A stretch of 5,063 nucleotides of DNA from Paludibacter sp. GTDB taxonomy: Bacteria > Bacteroidota > Bacteroidia > Bacteroidales > Paludibacteraceae. The notes under the pieces were generated by a model. That model saw only the letters and a program-made list of their open reading frames with translations, searched no databases and was not told the origin of the DNA. The position numbers were made by a program, and so were the translations under genes. The stretch is taken from contig JAITXR010000079.1 of the NCBI GenBank assembly GCA_031284665.1, positions 1 to 5,063 on the forward strand, in the 5' to 3' direction. Positions 1 to 5,063 of this stretch are shown here, one piece after another; positions within the stretch are counted from its first letter, which is position 1, and every line of letters starts with the position of its first letter.

Positions 1-605
1 GCAATAAAACTTACAAGTCCTATTACAATAATAATAGAGCCCGAAATGCGGTTGATTATTCTTAATCCTCCGTGACTTAATTTGCGCCGAAATCGGCTGA
101 CAATAAATGTAAGTGTTGCCCACCAAAGAGTTGCGCCAACTAAAACTGACAGTATGCCAACTAATATATCGCTAAAAGTTGATTGACTGTCAACAAAGCC
201 AAATTGAGCAAAAAGTCCAATTAAAATAAAGAGTATCAGCGGGTTAGATAATGTTAGCCCAAACGCGCTGAAATAATCGCTCACTATGCTGTGCGATGTT
301 TGTTCGTCGGGTTTGTGCATTGCGGGATGGCTGCGGTAGGTAAACAGCCCGAATGCAATTAGAATAATACTGCCGAATATTTGAATTAAAATTTTGTGTT
401 CCTCGATAAAACCAAGTACAAAACGCAGAAAAAACAATGTAATAAAGGTATAAGCCAAATCTGACGTTGTGGCACCAAGCCCTGTGGCAATGCCCGAACT
501 GCGCCCGCGGTTAAGCGTTCGTTGAATAGTGAGCATTCCTATCGGTCCAACCGGCACAGAAATGAACAAACCAATTAATATACCTTGTATTATTATTCCA
601 AACAT
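1..605 (-). CDS. LysE/RhtB-family amino-acid exporter (3' end outside window)
   Basis: The minus strand reads from an ATG at 605-603 through 201 codons without a stop and runs off the window's left edge. The product is very hydrophobic, with six likely membrane segments: about residues 2-25, 42-66, 72-90, 112-138, 147-170 and 184-201. The first segment carries the family hallmark PVGPIG (18-23), followed by the basic QRTLNRGR stretch. An Asn-Pro pair (121-122) in the fourth segment is also typical. LysE/RhtB proteins are inner-membrane exporters of amino acids or related small molecules, usually about 200-215 residues long, so only a few residues should be missing. The substrate cannot be told from sequence. 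The start is supported by the hydrophobic segment beginning at once and by a promoter just upstream. It is divergent from the metallopeptidase gene at 780. Family assignment is confident; function within the family is not. Confidence 0.88.
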   Translation of the reverse strand, partial: MFGIIIQGILIGLFISVPVGPIGMLTIQRTLNRGRSSGIATGLGATTSDLAYTFITLFFLRFVLGFIEEHKILIQIFGSIILIAFGLFTYRSHPAMHKPDEQTSHSIVSDYFSAFGLTLSNPLILFILIGLFAQFGFVDSQSTFSDILVGILSVLVGATLWWATLTFIVSRFRRKLSHGGLRIINRISGSIIIVIGLVSFI

Positions 606-633
606 TCGTTTTTCCTTACATTTTTTCGGGTTG

Positions 634-664
634 CAAAAATATAAATAATTTTACGAAACACAAG
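634..664 (-). promoter_or_regulatory. Bacteroidetes-type promoter for the LysE-family gene
   Basis: Read on the minus strand, CTTG (664-661) is followed after exactly 19 bases by TATTTTTG (641-634). This fits the Bacteroidetes housekeeping consensus TTTG-N19/21-TAnnTTTG, with one mismatch in the -33 box. Transcription would begin near 628-630, giving a leader of roughly 25 bases before the ATG at 605. No Shine-Dalgarno sequence is visible, as is usual in the phylum. Confidence 0.62.
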
Positions 665-683
665 TATTATTCTAAAAAAAACT

Positions 684-730
684 GACAAATTGTCGTTTGG
701 CAAGATATTTGACAATAGGCGGTTGACAAT
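684..730. promoter_or_regulatory. Cluster of GACAA/TTGTC half-sites, possible operator
   Basis: The divergent intergenic region contains an 11-base palindrome GACAAATTGTC (684-694) and two copies of TTGACAAT (709-716 and 723-730) in direct repeat with a 14-base period. That makes four GACAA/TTGTC half-sites within 47 bases. The arrangement resembles a binding region for a transcription factor acting on one or both divergent genes, but no known site is recognised. A/T-rich sequence makes chance repeats easier, so this is tentative. Confidence 0.3.
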
Positions 731-750
731 TTCCCGACGATTATCGGGAA
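731..750. other. Short perfect inverted repeat (7-bp stem, 6-base loop)
   Basis: TTCCCGA (731-737) and TCGGGAA (744-750) are exact reverse complements around CGATTA. No T-run follows on either strand, so it is a poor terminator candidate. It lies 30 bases before the start at 780 and directly abuts the GACAA cluster, so it may be an operator, a 5'-leader hairpin, or a dispersed palindrome. Confidence 0.4.
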
Positions 751-779
751 CGCAGTTTAACTTATAATTCATTATTATT

Positions 780-1466
780 ATGTATATTTCGTATATTATT
801 TTCGGAGTATTTGCCCTTATCAGTTATGCAATATCAGCAAGTTTGAAATCAAAATTCAAAAAATATTCCAAAATTCCCATTCCGCACGGAATGACCGGCA
901 AAGATGTTGCCGAAAAAATGTTGCACGACAATGGAATTTATGATGTTCGCGTAGTTGCAACCGGTGGAATGTTAACCGACCATTACAATCCTGCAACCAA
1001 AACGGTCAATCTGAGCGAAGGCGTTTATGCGTCAAACTCAGTGGCAGCGGCAGCAGTTGCGGCTCACGAATGTGGACACGCCGTGCAACACGCCACAGCG
1101 TACGCTCCACTCACAATGCGCTCGAAATTAGTGCCGGTGGTCAATTTTGCTTCGCATTGGATGCAATGGGTGCTGTTTGCCGGAATAGTATTTGTAAGTA
1201 CATTTCCACAATTATTACTTGGCGGAATAATACTTTTTGCCACCACCACGCTATTTAGTTTTATAACTTTACCTGTCGAAATTAACGCCAGCAGTCGTGC
1301 TTTGGTCTGGCTCAACGGAGCGGGAATTACCGATTATCAAACCCACGACGCCGCAAAAGATGCCCTTAAAACTGCGGCATACACTTATGTTGTGGCTGCG
1401 TTAGGCTCGCTTGCGCAATTGGTTTATTATATTCTCATTTTTTTGGGAAATAGTCGTAGAAATTAA
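780..1466 (+). CDS. YugP-like membrane zinc metallopeptidase
   Basis: This 228-residue protein carries the zinc-metallopeptidase motif HECGH at residues 96-100; the two His would bind zinc and the Glu would be the catalytic base. Glu167 in LPVEINASSRA is the likely third zinc ligand, by analogy with the family. The motif context (AAHECGHAVQH), the short length and the hydrophobic layout fit the YugP-type neutral zinc metallopeptidases (Pfam Zn_peptidase_2). Likely membrane segments are about 2-21, 117-138, 143-165 and 202-222, so the enzyme should sit in the inner membrane. Its physiological substrate is not known to me. The ATG at 780 is chosen because the first membrane helix starts there; no Shine-Dalgarno sequence is seen, and I find no convincing promoter. 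The gene is divergent from the LysE-family gene and ends 38 bases before the tRNA. No motif residue appears missing. Confidence 0.87.
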   Translation: MYISYIIFGVFALISYAISASLKSKFKKYSKIPIPHGMTGKDVAEKMLHDNGIYDVRVVATGGMLTDHYNPATKTVNLSEGVYASNSVAAAAVAAHECGHAVQHATAYAPLTMRSKLVPVVNFASHWMQWVLFAGIVFVSTFPQLLLGGIILFATTTLFSFITLPVEINASSRALVWLNGAGITDYQTHDAAKDALKTAAYTYVVAALGSLAQLVYYILIFLGNSRRN

Positions 1467-1473
1467 AAAAAAA

Positions 1474-1484
1474 TATTACCTTTG
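1474..1484 (+). promoter_or_regulatory. -7 element of the tRNA promoter
   Basis: TATTACCTTTG contains TACCTTTG (1477-1484), a full match to the Bacteroidetes -7 consensus TAnnTTTG, placed 20 bases before the tRNA. The same 11 bases occur at 4752-4762 in the rRNA promoter. No good TTTG lies at the right distance upstream; the nearest, 1442-1445, is 31 bases away. An A-rich tract (1465-1473) precedes the box and may substitute as an upstream element. Confidence 0.6.
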
Positions 1485-1504
1485 CGCCTGATTTTAAAAA
1501 GCAC

Positions 1505-1578
1505 GGCTCCGTAGTTCAGCTGTATAGAACGTCAGATTCCGGTTCTGAAGGTCTTGGGTTAGAATCCCAACGGGGTCA
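1505..1578 (+). tRNA. tRNA-Arg (anticodon CCG)
   Basis: A complete 74-base cloverleaf folds by eye. The acceptor stem is 1505-1511 with 1571-1577, including two G-U pairs. The D stem is GTTC 1514-1517 with GAAC 1527-1530. The anticodon stem TCAGA/TCTGA encloses the loop TTCCGGT, with anticodon CCG at 1539-1541 reading the Arg codon CGG. The variable loop is AGGTC. The T stem TTGGG/CCCAA encloses TTAGAAT, and the discriminator base is A1578. The 3' CCA is not encoded and must be added after processing. G15-C48 is intact. The D loop has GT where GG (18-19) is expected, and the T loop has A at position 56 instead of C, so the tertiary pair would be U19-A56. The gene sits between the metallopeptidase gene and gap, on the same strand as both. 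Confidence 0.95.
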
Positions 1579-1594
1579 CAGATTTTTCAATTAA

Positions 1595-2626
<1,032 letters not shown>

Positions 2627-2646
2627 AAATAAGATAGCACGCTCAC

Positions 2647-2685
2647 AAAAAGATGTTTTGCTTTCTTGAGCAAAGCATCTTTTTT
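2647..2685 (+). terminator. Rho-independent terminator of gap
   Basis: AGATGTTTTGCT (2651-2662) pairs with AGCAAAGCATCT (2669-2680) over 12 base pairs with one G-U, around the six-base loop TTCTTG. Flanking AAAA (2647-2650) extends the stem into the T-run 2681-2685. It should end gap transcription and insulate clpP. Because A-runs also lie on the other side, it could work in both directions, but there is no gene arriving from the right on the minus strand. Confidence 0.9.
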
Positions 2686-2727
2686 ATACTTGATACTTAA
2701 TACTTTCAATTTGATACTTAACACTCA
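2686..2727 (+). repeat. Degenerate heptanucleotide tandem repeat, ATACTTN x6
   Basis: Six consecutive 7-base units run from 2686: ATACTTG, ATACTTA, ATACTTT, CAATTTG, ATACTTA and ACACTCA. Units 1, 2, 3 and 5 match ATACTTN exactly; units 4 and 6 have diverged. A 15-base segment TTGATACTTAAYACT is thereby repeated at 2690-2704 and 2711-2725, a period of 21 bases. The array begins immediately after the terminator T-run and ends 15 bases before clpP, so it lies in the region where the clpP promoter must be. TCAATTTG (2706-2713) is a one-mismatch match to the -7 consensus, with TTTT (2682-2685) 20 bases upstream as a poor -33, so the array may include the promoter. Confidence 0.65.
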
Positions 2728-2742
2728 AATAAACAACAAATT

Positions 2743-3420
2743 ATGAACGACGATTTCAGAAAATATGCTACCAAACATTTGGGAATGAATGGATTATCAT
2801 TAGATAAATACGCCCAAATGAGCGACAATTATATATCACCTTCAATTCTCGAAGAACGTCAGTTAAATGTAACACAAATGGACGTTTTCTCGCGATTAAT
2901 GATGGACAGAATTATTTTTCTCGGCACACAAATCGACGATTATGCTGCAAATGTTATTCAGGCGCAATTGCTTTACCTCGATTCGTCAAACCCGGGCAAA
3001 GACATTTCAATATATTTTAACTCACCCGGCGGCTCTGTTCATGCCGGTCTGGGCATTTACGACACAATGCAGTTTATATCCTCCAATGTAGCCACAATTT
3101 GTACCGGTATGGCTGCCTCGATGGCAGCAGTACTTTTAGTTGCCGGCAGCAAAGGCAAACGCTCGGCACTCAAACATTCGCGCATAATGATTCATCAACC
3201 AAGTGGTGGAGTTCAAGGAGTAGCCACCGATATGGAAATAAACCTGCGCGAAATGCTCAAACTCAAATCCGAACTTTATACCATAATAGCAAATCATTCA
3301 GGGCAGCCATTCGAAAAAGTTGAAAAAGATTCTGACCGCGATTACTGGATGACCGCCACCGAGGCGCGCGATTATGGAATGATAGACCAAATATTGATAA
3401 ATCAGGCAAAAGTAATCTAA
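2743..3420 (+). CDS. clpP: ATP-dependent Clp protease proteolytic subunit ClpP
   Basis: ClpP is the serine peptidase that assembles as a double heptameric barrel in the cytoplasm and degrades proteins fed in by a Clp ATPase. The catalytic triad is complete: Ser126 in GMAASMA, His151 in MIHQPSGG, and Asp200 in DSDRDYW, with the same Ser-His and His-Asp spacing as E. coli ClpP (25 and 49). The oxyanion-side NSPGGSV motif is present at about residues 93-99. At 225 residues it is somewhat longer than the E. coli protein (207), mostly through an N-terminal extension of about 15 residues (starting MNDDFRKYATKHLGMN), which I recall as usual in Bacteroidales and which may be removed on maturation. 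The ATG at 2743 follows an A/T-rich leader without Shine-Dalgarno. The stop codon overlaps the clpX start by one base, so the two are almost certainly co-transcribed. Confidence 0.98.
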   Translation: MNDDFRKYATKHLGMNGLSLDKYAQMSDNYISPSILEERQLNVTQMDVFSRLMMDRIIFLGTQIDDYAANVIQAQLLYLDSSNPGKDISIYFNSPGGSVHAGLGIYDTMQFISSNVATICTGMAASMAAVLLVAGSKGKRSALKHSRIMIHQPSGGVQGVATDMEINLREMLKLKSELYTIIANHSGQPFEKVEKDSDRDYWMTATEARDYGMIDQILINQAKVI

Positions 3421-4652
3421 TGGCTAAAATAGGACGTAAATATTGTAATTTTTGTGGAAAAGAGGAACACGATGTTAACCTTTTAATCACAGGTTTGGGA
3501 GGAGTAAATATCTGTAATGTCTGCGCTCAACTTGCATCTGAATTAGTAAGTCAATCGCAGGACAAATCCGACAAGTTTAATATCGAAGGCAAAAATATGC
3601 CCAAACCGGTAGAATTAAAAGCGTATCTCGACCAATATGTAATAGGACAGGACGAGGCAAAAAAATATCTGTCGGTAGCCGTTTACAATCATTATAAACG
3701 CTTAATGCAAAAGCATAGTGCCGATGACGTGGAAATCGAAAAATCCAATATTATAATGGTAGGGGCAACAGGCACAGGCAAAACACTTCTTGCACGCACC
3801 ATTGCCAAAAAACTGCACGTTCCATTTACCATAGTAGATGCCACCGTGCTGACCGAAGCCGGTTATGTTGGCGAAGATATTGAAAGCATCCTCACCCGAC
3901 TGCTGCAAGTAGCAAACTACGATGTCCCATCAGCCGAGCGCGGAATAGTGTTTATAGATGAAATCGACAAAATTGCCCGTAAAGGCGATAATCCGAGCAT
4001 TACACGCGATGTGAGTGGCGAAGGCGTTCAGCAAGGACTGCTCAAACTATTGGAAGGCTCAGTTGTAAACGTCCCGCCGCAAGGAGGCAGAAAACATCCT
4101 GAACAAAAATTAATACCGGTTAATACCGAAAACATCCTATTTATATGCGGAGGCGCATTTGATGGAATTGAGAAAAAAATCGCATCGAGGCTCAACACTC
4201 ACGTTGTAGGATATAACGCCGTAATCAATAATCAACGAATTGATACTGCTAACCTGATGCAATACATAGCACCGCAGGACTTGAAATCATTTGGGCTAAT
4301 CCCCGAAATAATAGGGCGGTTGCCAGTGCTCACTTACCTTGAGCCACTCGACCGCACGGCTTTACGCAGAATACTTACAGAGCCTAAAAATTCAATTATC
4401 AAACAATATATCAAACTCTTCGCGATGGACGATATAAAATTGATTTTCGACGAAGATGTGTTTGAATATATTGTCAACAAAGCAATCGAATTTAAACTTG
4501 GAGCAAGAGGACTGCGTGCCATTACCGAAACTATTATTATGGACAAAATGTATGAAATGCCAAGTCGGCACGAGCCACAAATAACAATAGATTTACCCTA
4601 CGCTCAAAGCAAAATTGAGAAAGAAAACTTCCAACGCTTGAAAATTGATTAA
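3420..4652 (+). CDS. clpX: ATP-dependent Clp protease ATP-binding subunit ClpX
   Basis: ClpX is the hexameric AAA+ unfoldase that recognises tagged substrates and threads them into ClpP. The N-terminal zinc-binding domain has its four cysteines (Cys9, Cys12, Cys32, Cys35). The AAA+ core follows: Walker A GATGTGKT at 115-122, pore-1 loop GYVGED at 148-153 (Tyr149), Walker B IVFIDE at 176-181, pore-2 region SGEGVQQ at 199-205, RKH loop at 224-226, and sensor 2 GARGLR at 361-366. The ClpP-docking loop, IGF in E. coli, aligns with VGY at 263-265, a conservative change I believe is common in this phylum. The length of 410 is normal. The ATG at 3420 is embedded in TAATG, sharing its A with the clpP stop codon, which implies translational coupling and balanced synthesis. 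No terminator is seen between it and the rRNA promoter. Confidence 0.98.
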   Translation: MAKIGRKYCNFCGKEEHDVNLLITGLGGVNICNVCAQLASELVSQSQDKSDKFNIEGKNMPKPVELKAYLDQYVIGQDEAKKYLSVAVYNHYKRLMQKHSADDVEIEKSNIIMVGATGTGKTLLARTIAKKLHVPFTIVDATVLTEAGYVGEDIESILTRLLQVANYDVPSAERGIVFIDEIDKIARKGDNPSITRDVSGEGVQQGLLKLLEGSVVNVPPQGGRKHPEQKLIPVNTENILFICGGAFDGIEKKIASRLNTHVVGYNAVINNQRIDTANLMQYIAPQDLKSFGLIPEIIGRLPVLTYLEPLDRTALRRILTEPKNSIIKQYIKLFAMDDIKLIFDEDVFEYIVNKAIEFKLGARGLRAITETIIMDKMYEMPSRHEPQITIDLPYAQSKIEKENFQRLKID

Positions 4653-4687
4653 ATAATGAATTTGTAAAGTGTTGAAACATAAATAAT

Positions 4688-4718
4688 AAAAAAAAATATT
4701 GAATTTTTTTGAAAAAAA
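4688..4718 (+). promoter_or_regulatory. A/T-tract upstream (UP-like) element of the rRNA promoter
   Basis: Nine A (4688-4696) are followed by seven T (4704-4710), one G, and seven A (4712-4718). The last two form a perfect T7-G-A7 palindrome ending 12 bases before the -33 box. Such tracts bend DNA and can bind the RNA polymerase alpha C-terminal domain, as in UP elements of other bacteria. That role here is inferred from position and composition. Confidence 0.45.
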
Positions 4719-4730
4719 GTTACCGGAAAA

Positions 4731-4762
4731 TTTGGTAAATAAAAATAAAGGTATTACCTTTG
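4731..4762 (+). promoter_or_regulatory. Bacteroidetes-type promoter of the rRNA operon
   Basis: TTTG (4731-4734), a 20-base spacer and TACCTTTG (4755-4762) match the Bacteroidetes consensus fully at both boxes. Transcription should start near 4768-4770, giving a leader of about 185 bases before mature 16S. The 11 bases 4752-4762 are identical to those before the tRNA-Arg. An imperfect inverted repeat, TTACC 4720-4724 with GGTAA 4734-4738, overlaps the -33 box. Confidence 0.85.
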
Positions 4763-4810
4763 TAGCCCTTTCGGAAAAATAGTATTATTAAATACGAAAT
4801 GGAAACATGA

Positions 4811-4822
4811 GATCTTTGAAAA
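4811..4822 (+). promoter_or_regulatory. boxA-like antitermination site
   Basis: GATCTTTGAAAA resembles the rRNA boxA core (TGCTCTTTAACA in E. coli), sharing TCTTT then A-rich sequence, and lies at a typical place in an rRNA leader. NusB-NusE bind boxA RNA to keep polymerase from terminating in untranslated rRNA transcripts. The match is partial; position supports it more than sequence. Confidence 0.5.
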
Positions 4823-4846
4823 ACTGAACAACTTAAATGTAGTATA

Positions 4847-4877
4847 AGGGAGGGAAAAGAAATGACACTCCCTGTCA
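4847..4877 (+). other. Leader segment with two mutually exclusive hairpins
   Basis: AGGGAG (4847-4852) can pair with CTCCCT (4868-4873), leaving a 15-base loop. Alternatively TGACA (4863-4867) pairs with TGTCA (4873-4877), with CTCCC as its loop. The second would expose CTCCC as a loop, and the two cannot form together. This could relate to processing or folding of the leader; the stems are short, so significance is uncertain. Confidence 0.35.
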
Positions 4878-4952
4878 ATTAAAGAAGAAATACGAGAATA
4901 AATTTAAGGATATTCTGAGTTACGGAAAAACAAAAAATGTAGAAAAAAAAAT

Positions 4953-5063
4953 ACAACGAAGAGTTTGATCCTGGCTCAGGATGAACGCTAGCGACAGGCC
5001 TAACACATGCAAGTCGAGGGGCAGCACAAAGATAGCAATATTTTGGTGGCGACCGGCGCACGG
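4953..5063 (+). rRNA. rrs: 16S ribosomal RNA, 5' end (partial)
   Basis: The first 111 bases of 16S rRNA are present and run off the right edge. The universal 5' segment, the classic 27F priming site, lies at 4960-4979 and leads into GGATGAACGCTAGCGACAGG and the conserved ACACATGCAAGTCGA. The start is set by aligning GAAGAG (from 4958) to E. coli position 6, giving position 1 at about 4953, uncertain by a few bases. The helix-6 region beginning GGGGCAGC and ending GGCGACCGGCGCACGG has a Bacteroidales character. The rest of the operon lies to the right. Confidence 0.98.

Larger units (their letters stand above)
4763..4952 (+). other. rRNA operon transcribed leader
   Basis: The stretch between the promoter and the 16S 5' end has no coding potential and is A/G-rich. 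It includes a boxA-like site and a small structured segment, annotated separately. It should also hold the 5' half of the 16S processing stem, but the pairing partner lies beyond the window, so that cannot be located. The preceding 4653-4730 stretch holds only A/T-rich upstream promoter sequence and shows no terminator. Confidence 0.7.

Noticed and set aside
704..711. GATATTTG as a -7 box for the gene at 780
   Set aside because: One mismatch to TAnnTTTG and no TTTG 19-21 bases upstream, so it is not annotated as a promoter.
723..768. TTGACA (723-728) and TATAAT (763-768) as an E. coli-type promoter for the metallopeptidase gene
   Set aside because: The spacing is 34 bases instead of about 17, and the phylum uses a different consensus. 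The -10-like hexamer lies in generally A/T-rich sequence.
1064..1315. Minus-strand open frame with several cysteines inside the metallopeptidase gene
   Set aside because: It is opposite an intact HECGH-containing gene, and its cysteines do not form a recognisable motif.
3420..3530. Possible later ClpX start
   Set aside because: Any later start would remove part of the four-cysteine zinc-binding domain; the ATG at 3420 keeps it whole.
3420..4652. VGY instead of IGF in the ClpX docking loop, and GATGTGKT instead of GPTGSGKT, as unusual changes
   Set aside because: Both are conservative and, as far as I recall, common in Bacteroidetes ClpX, so they are not evidence of altered function.
4879..5061. 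Minus-strand open frame of 60 codons across the 16S leader and 5' end
   Set aside because: It is antisense to rRNA sequence that is clearly identified, and its product has no recognisable features.

Overview
The window looks like ordinary housekeeping chromosome from a member of the Bacteroidetes (Bacteroidota), most likely Bacteroidales. Three things point there. Promoters fit the phylum's sigma consensus (a TTTG-like -33 box, a spacer of about 19-21, and TAnnTTTG at -7). No clear Shine-Dalgarno sequence precedes the starts; instead there are A/T-rich leaders. The 5' end of 16S rRNA and the ClpP, ClpX and GAPDH proteins have a Bacteroidales character. This placement was made by eye and not by a database search.

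Layout from left to right. Positions 1-605 (minus strand) hold a LysE/RhtB-family transporter missing only its last few residues, with a recognisable promoter. A divergent intergenic region (606-779) carries repeated GACAA half-sites and a hairpin. Positions 780-1466 encode a YugP-like membrane zinc metallopeptidase. A tRNA-Arg(CCG) gene (1505-1578) follows; its normally invariant G19-C56 elbow pair appears to be replaced by U19-A56. Only 49 bases later comes gap (1628-2626), a phosphorylating GAPDH closed by a strong rho-independent terminator (2647-2685). A degenerate heptanucleotide tandem repeat fills the space between that terminator and clpP. clpP (2743-3420) and clpX (3420-4652) overlap by one base and encode the two components of the ClpXP protease. 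Positions 4653-4952 hold an A-tract-rich upstream element, a very good Bacteroidetes-type rRNA promoter and a transcribed leader with a boxA-like site. The window ends inside 16S rRNA (from about 4953).

Functional picture: central glycolysis, ATP-dependent proteolysis, and translation (a tRNA and an rRNA operon) sit together on the plus strand. clpP and clpX form a translationally coupled pair. The tRNA and rRNA promoters share the same 11-base sequence around the -7 box, suggesting common stable-RNA promoter design. gap has no convincing promoter of its own and may be co-transcribed with the tRNA.

I found no mobile element, CRISPR array, defence system or clearly novel protein. The most distinctive signals are the compensated tRNA elbow, the 7-base tandem repeat and the GACAA cluster.
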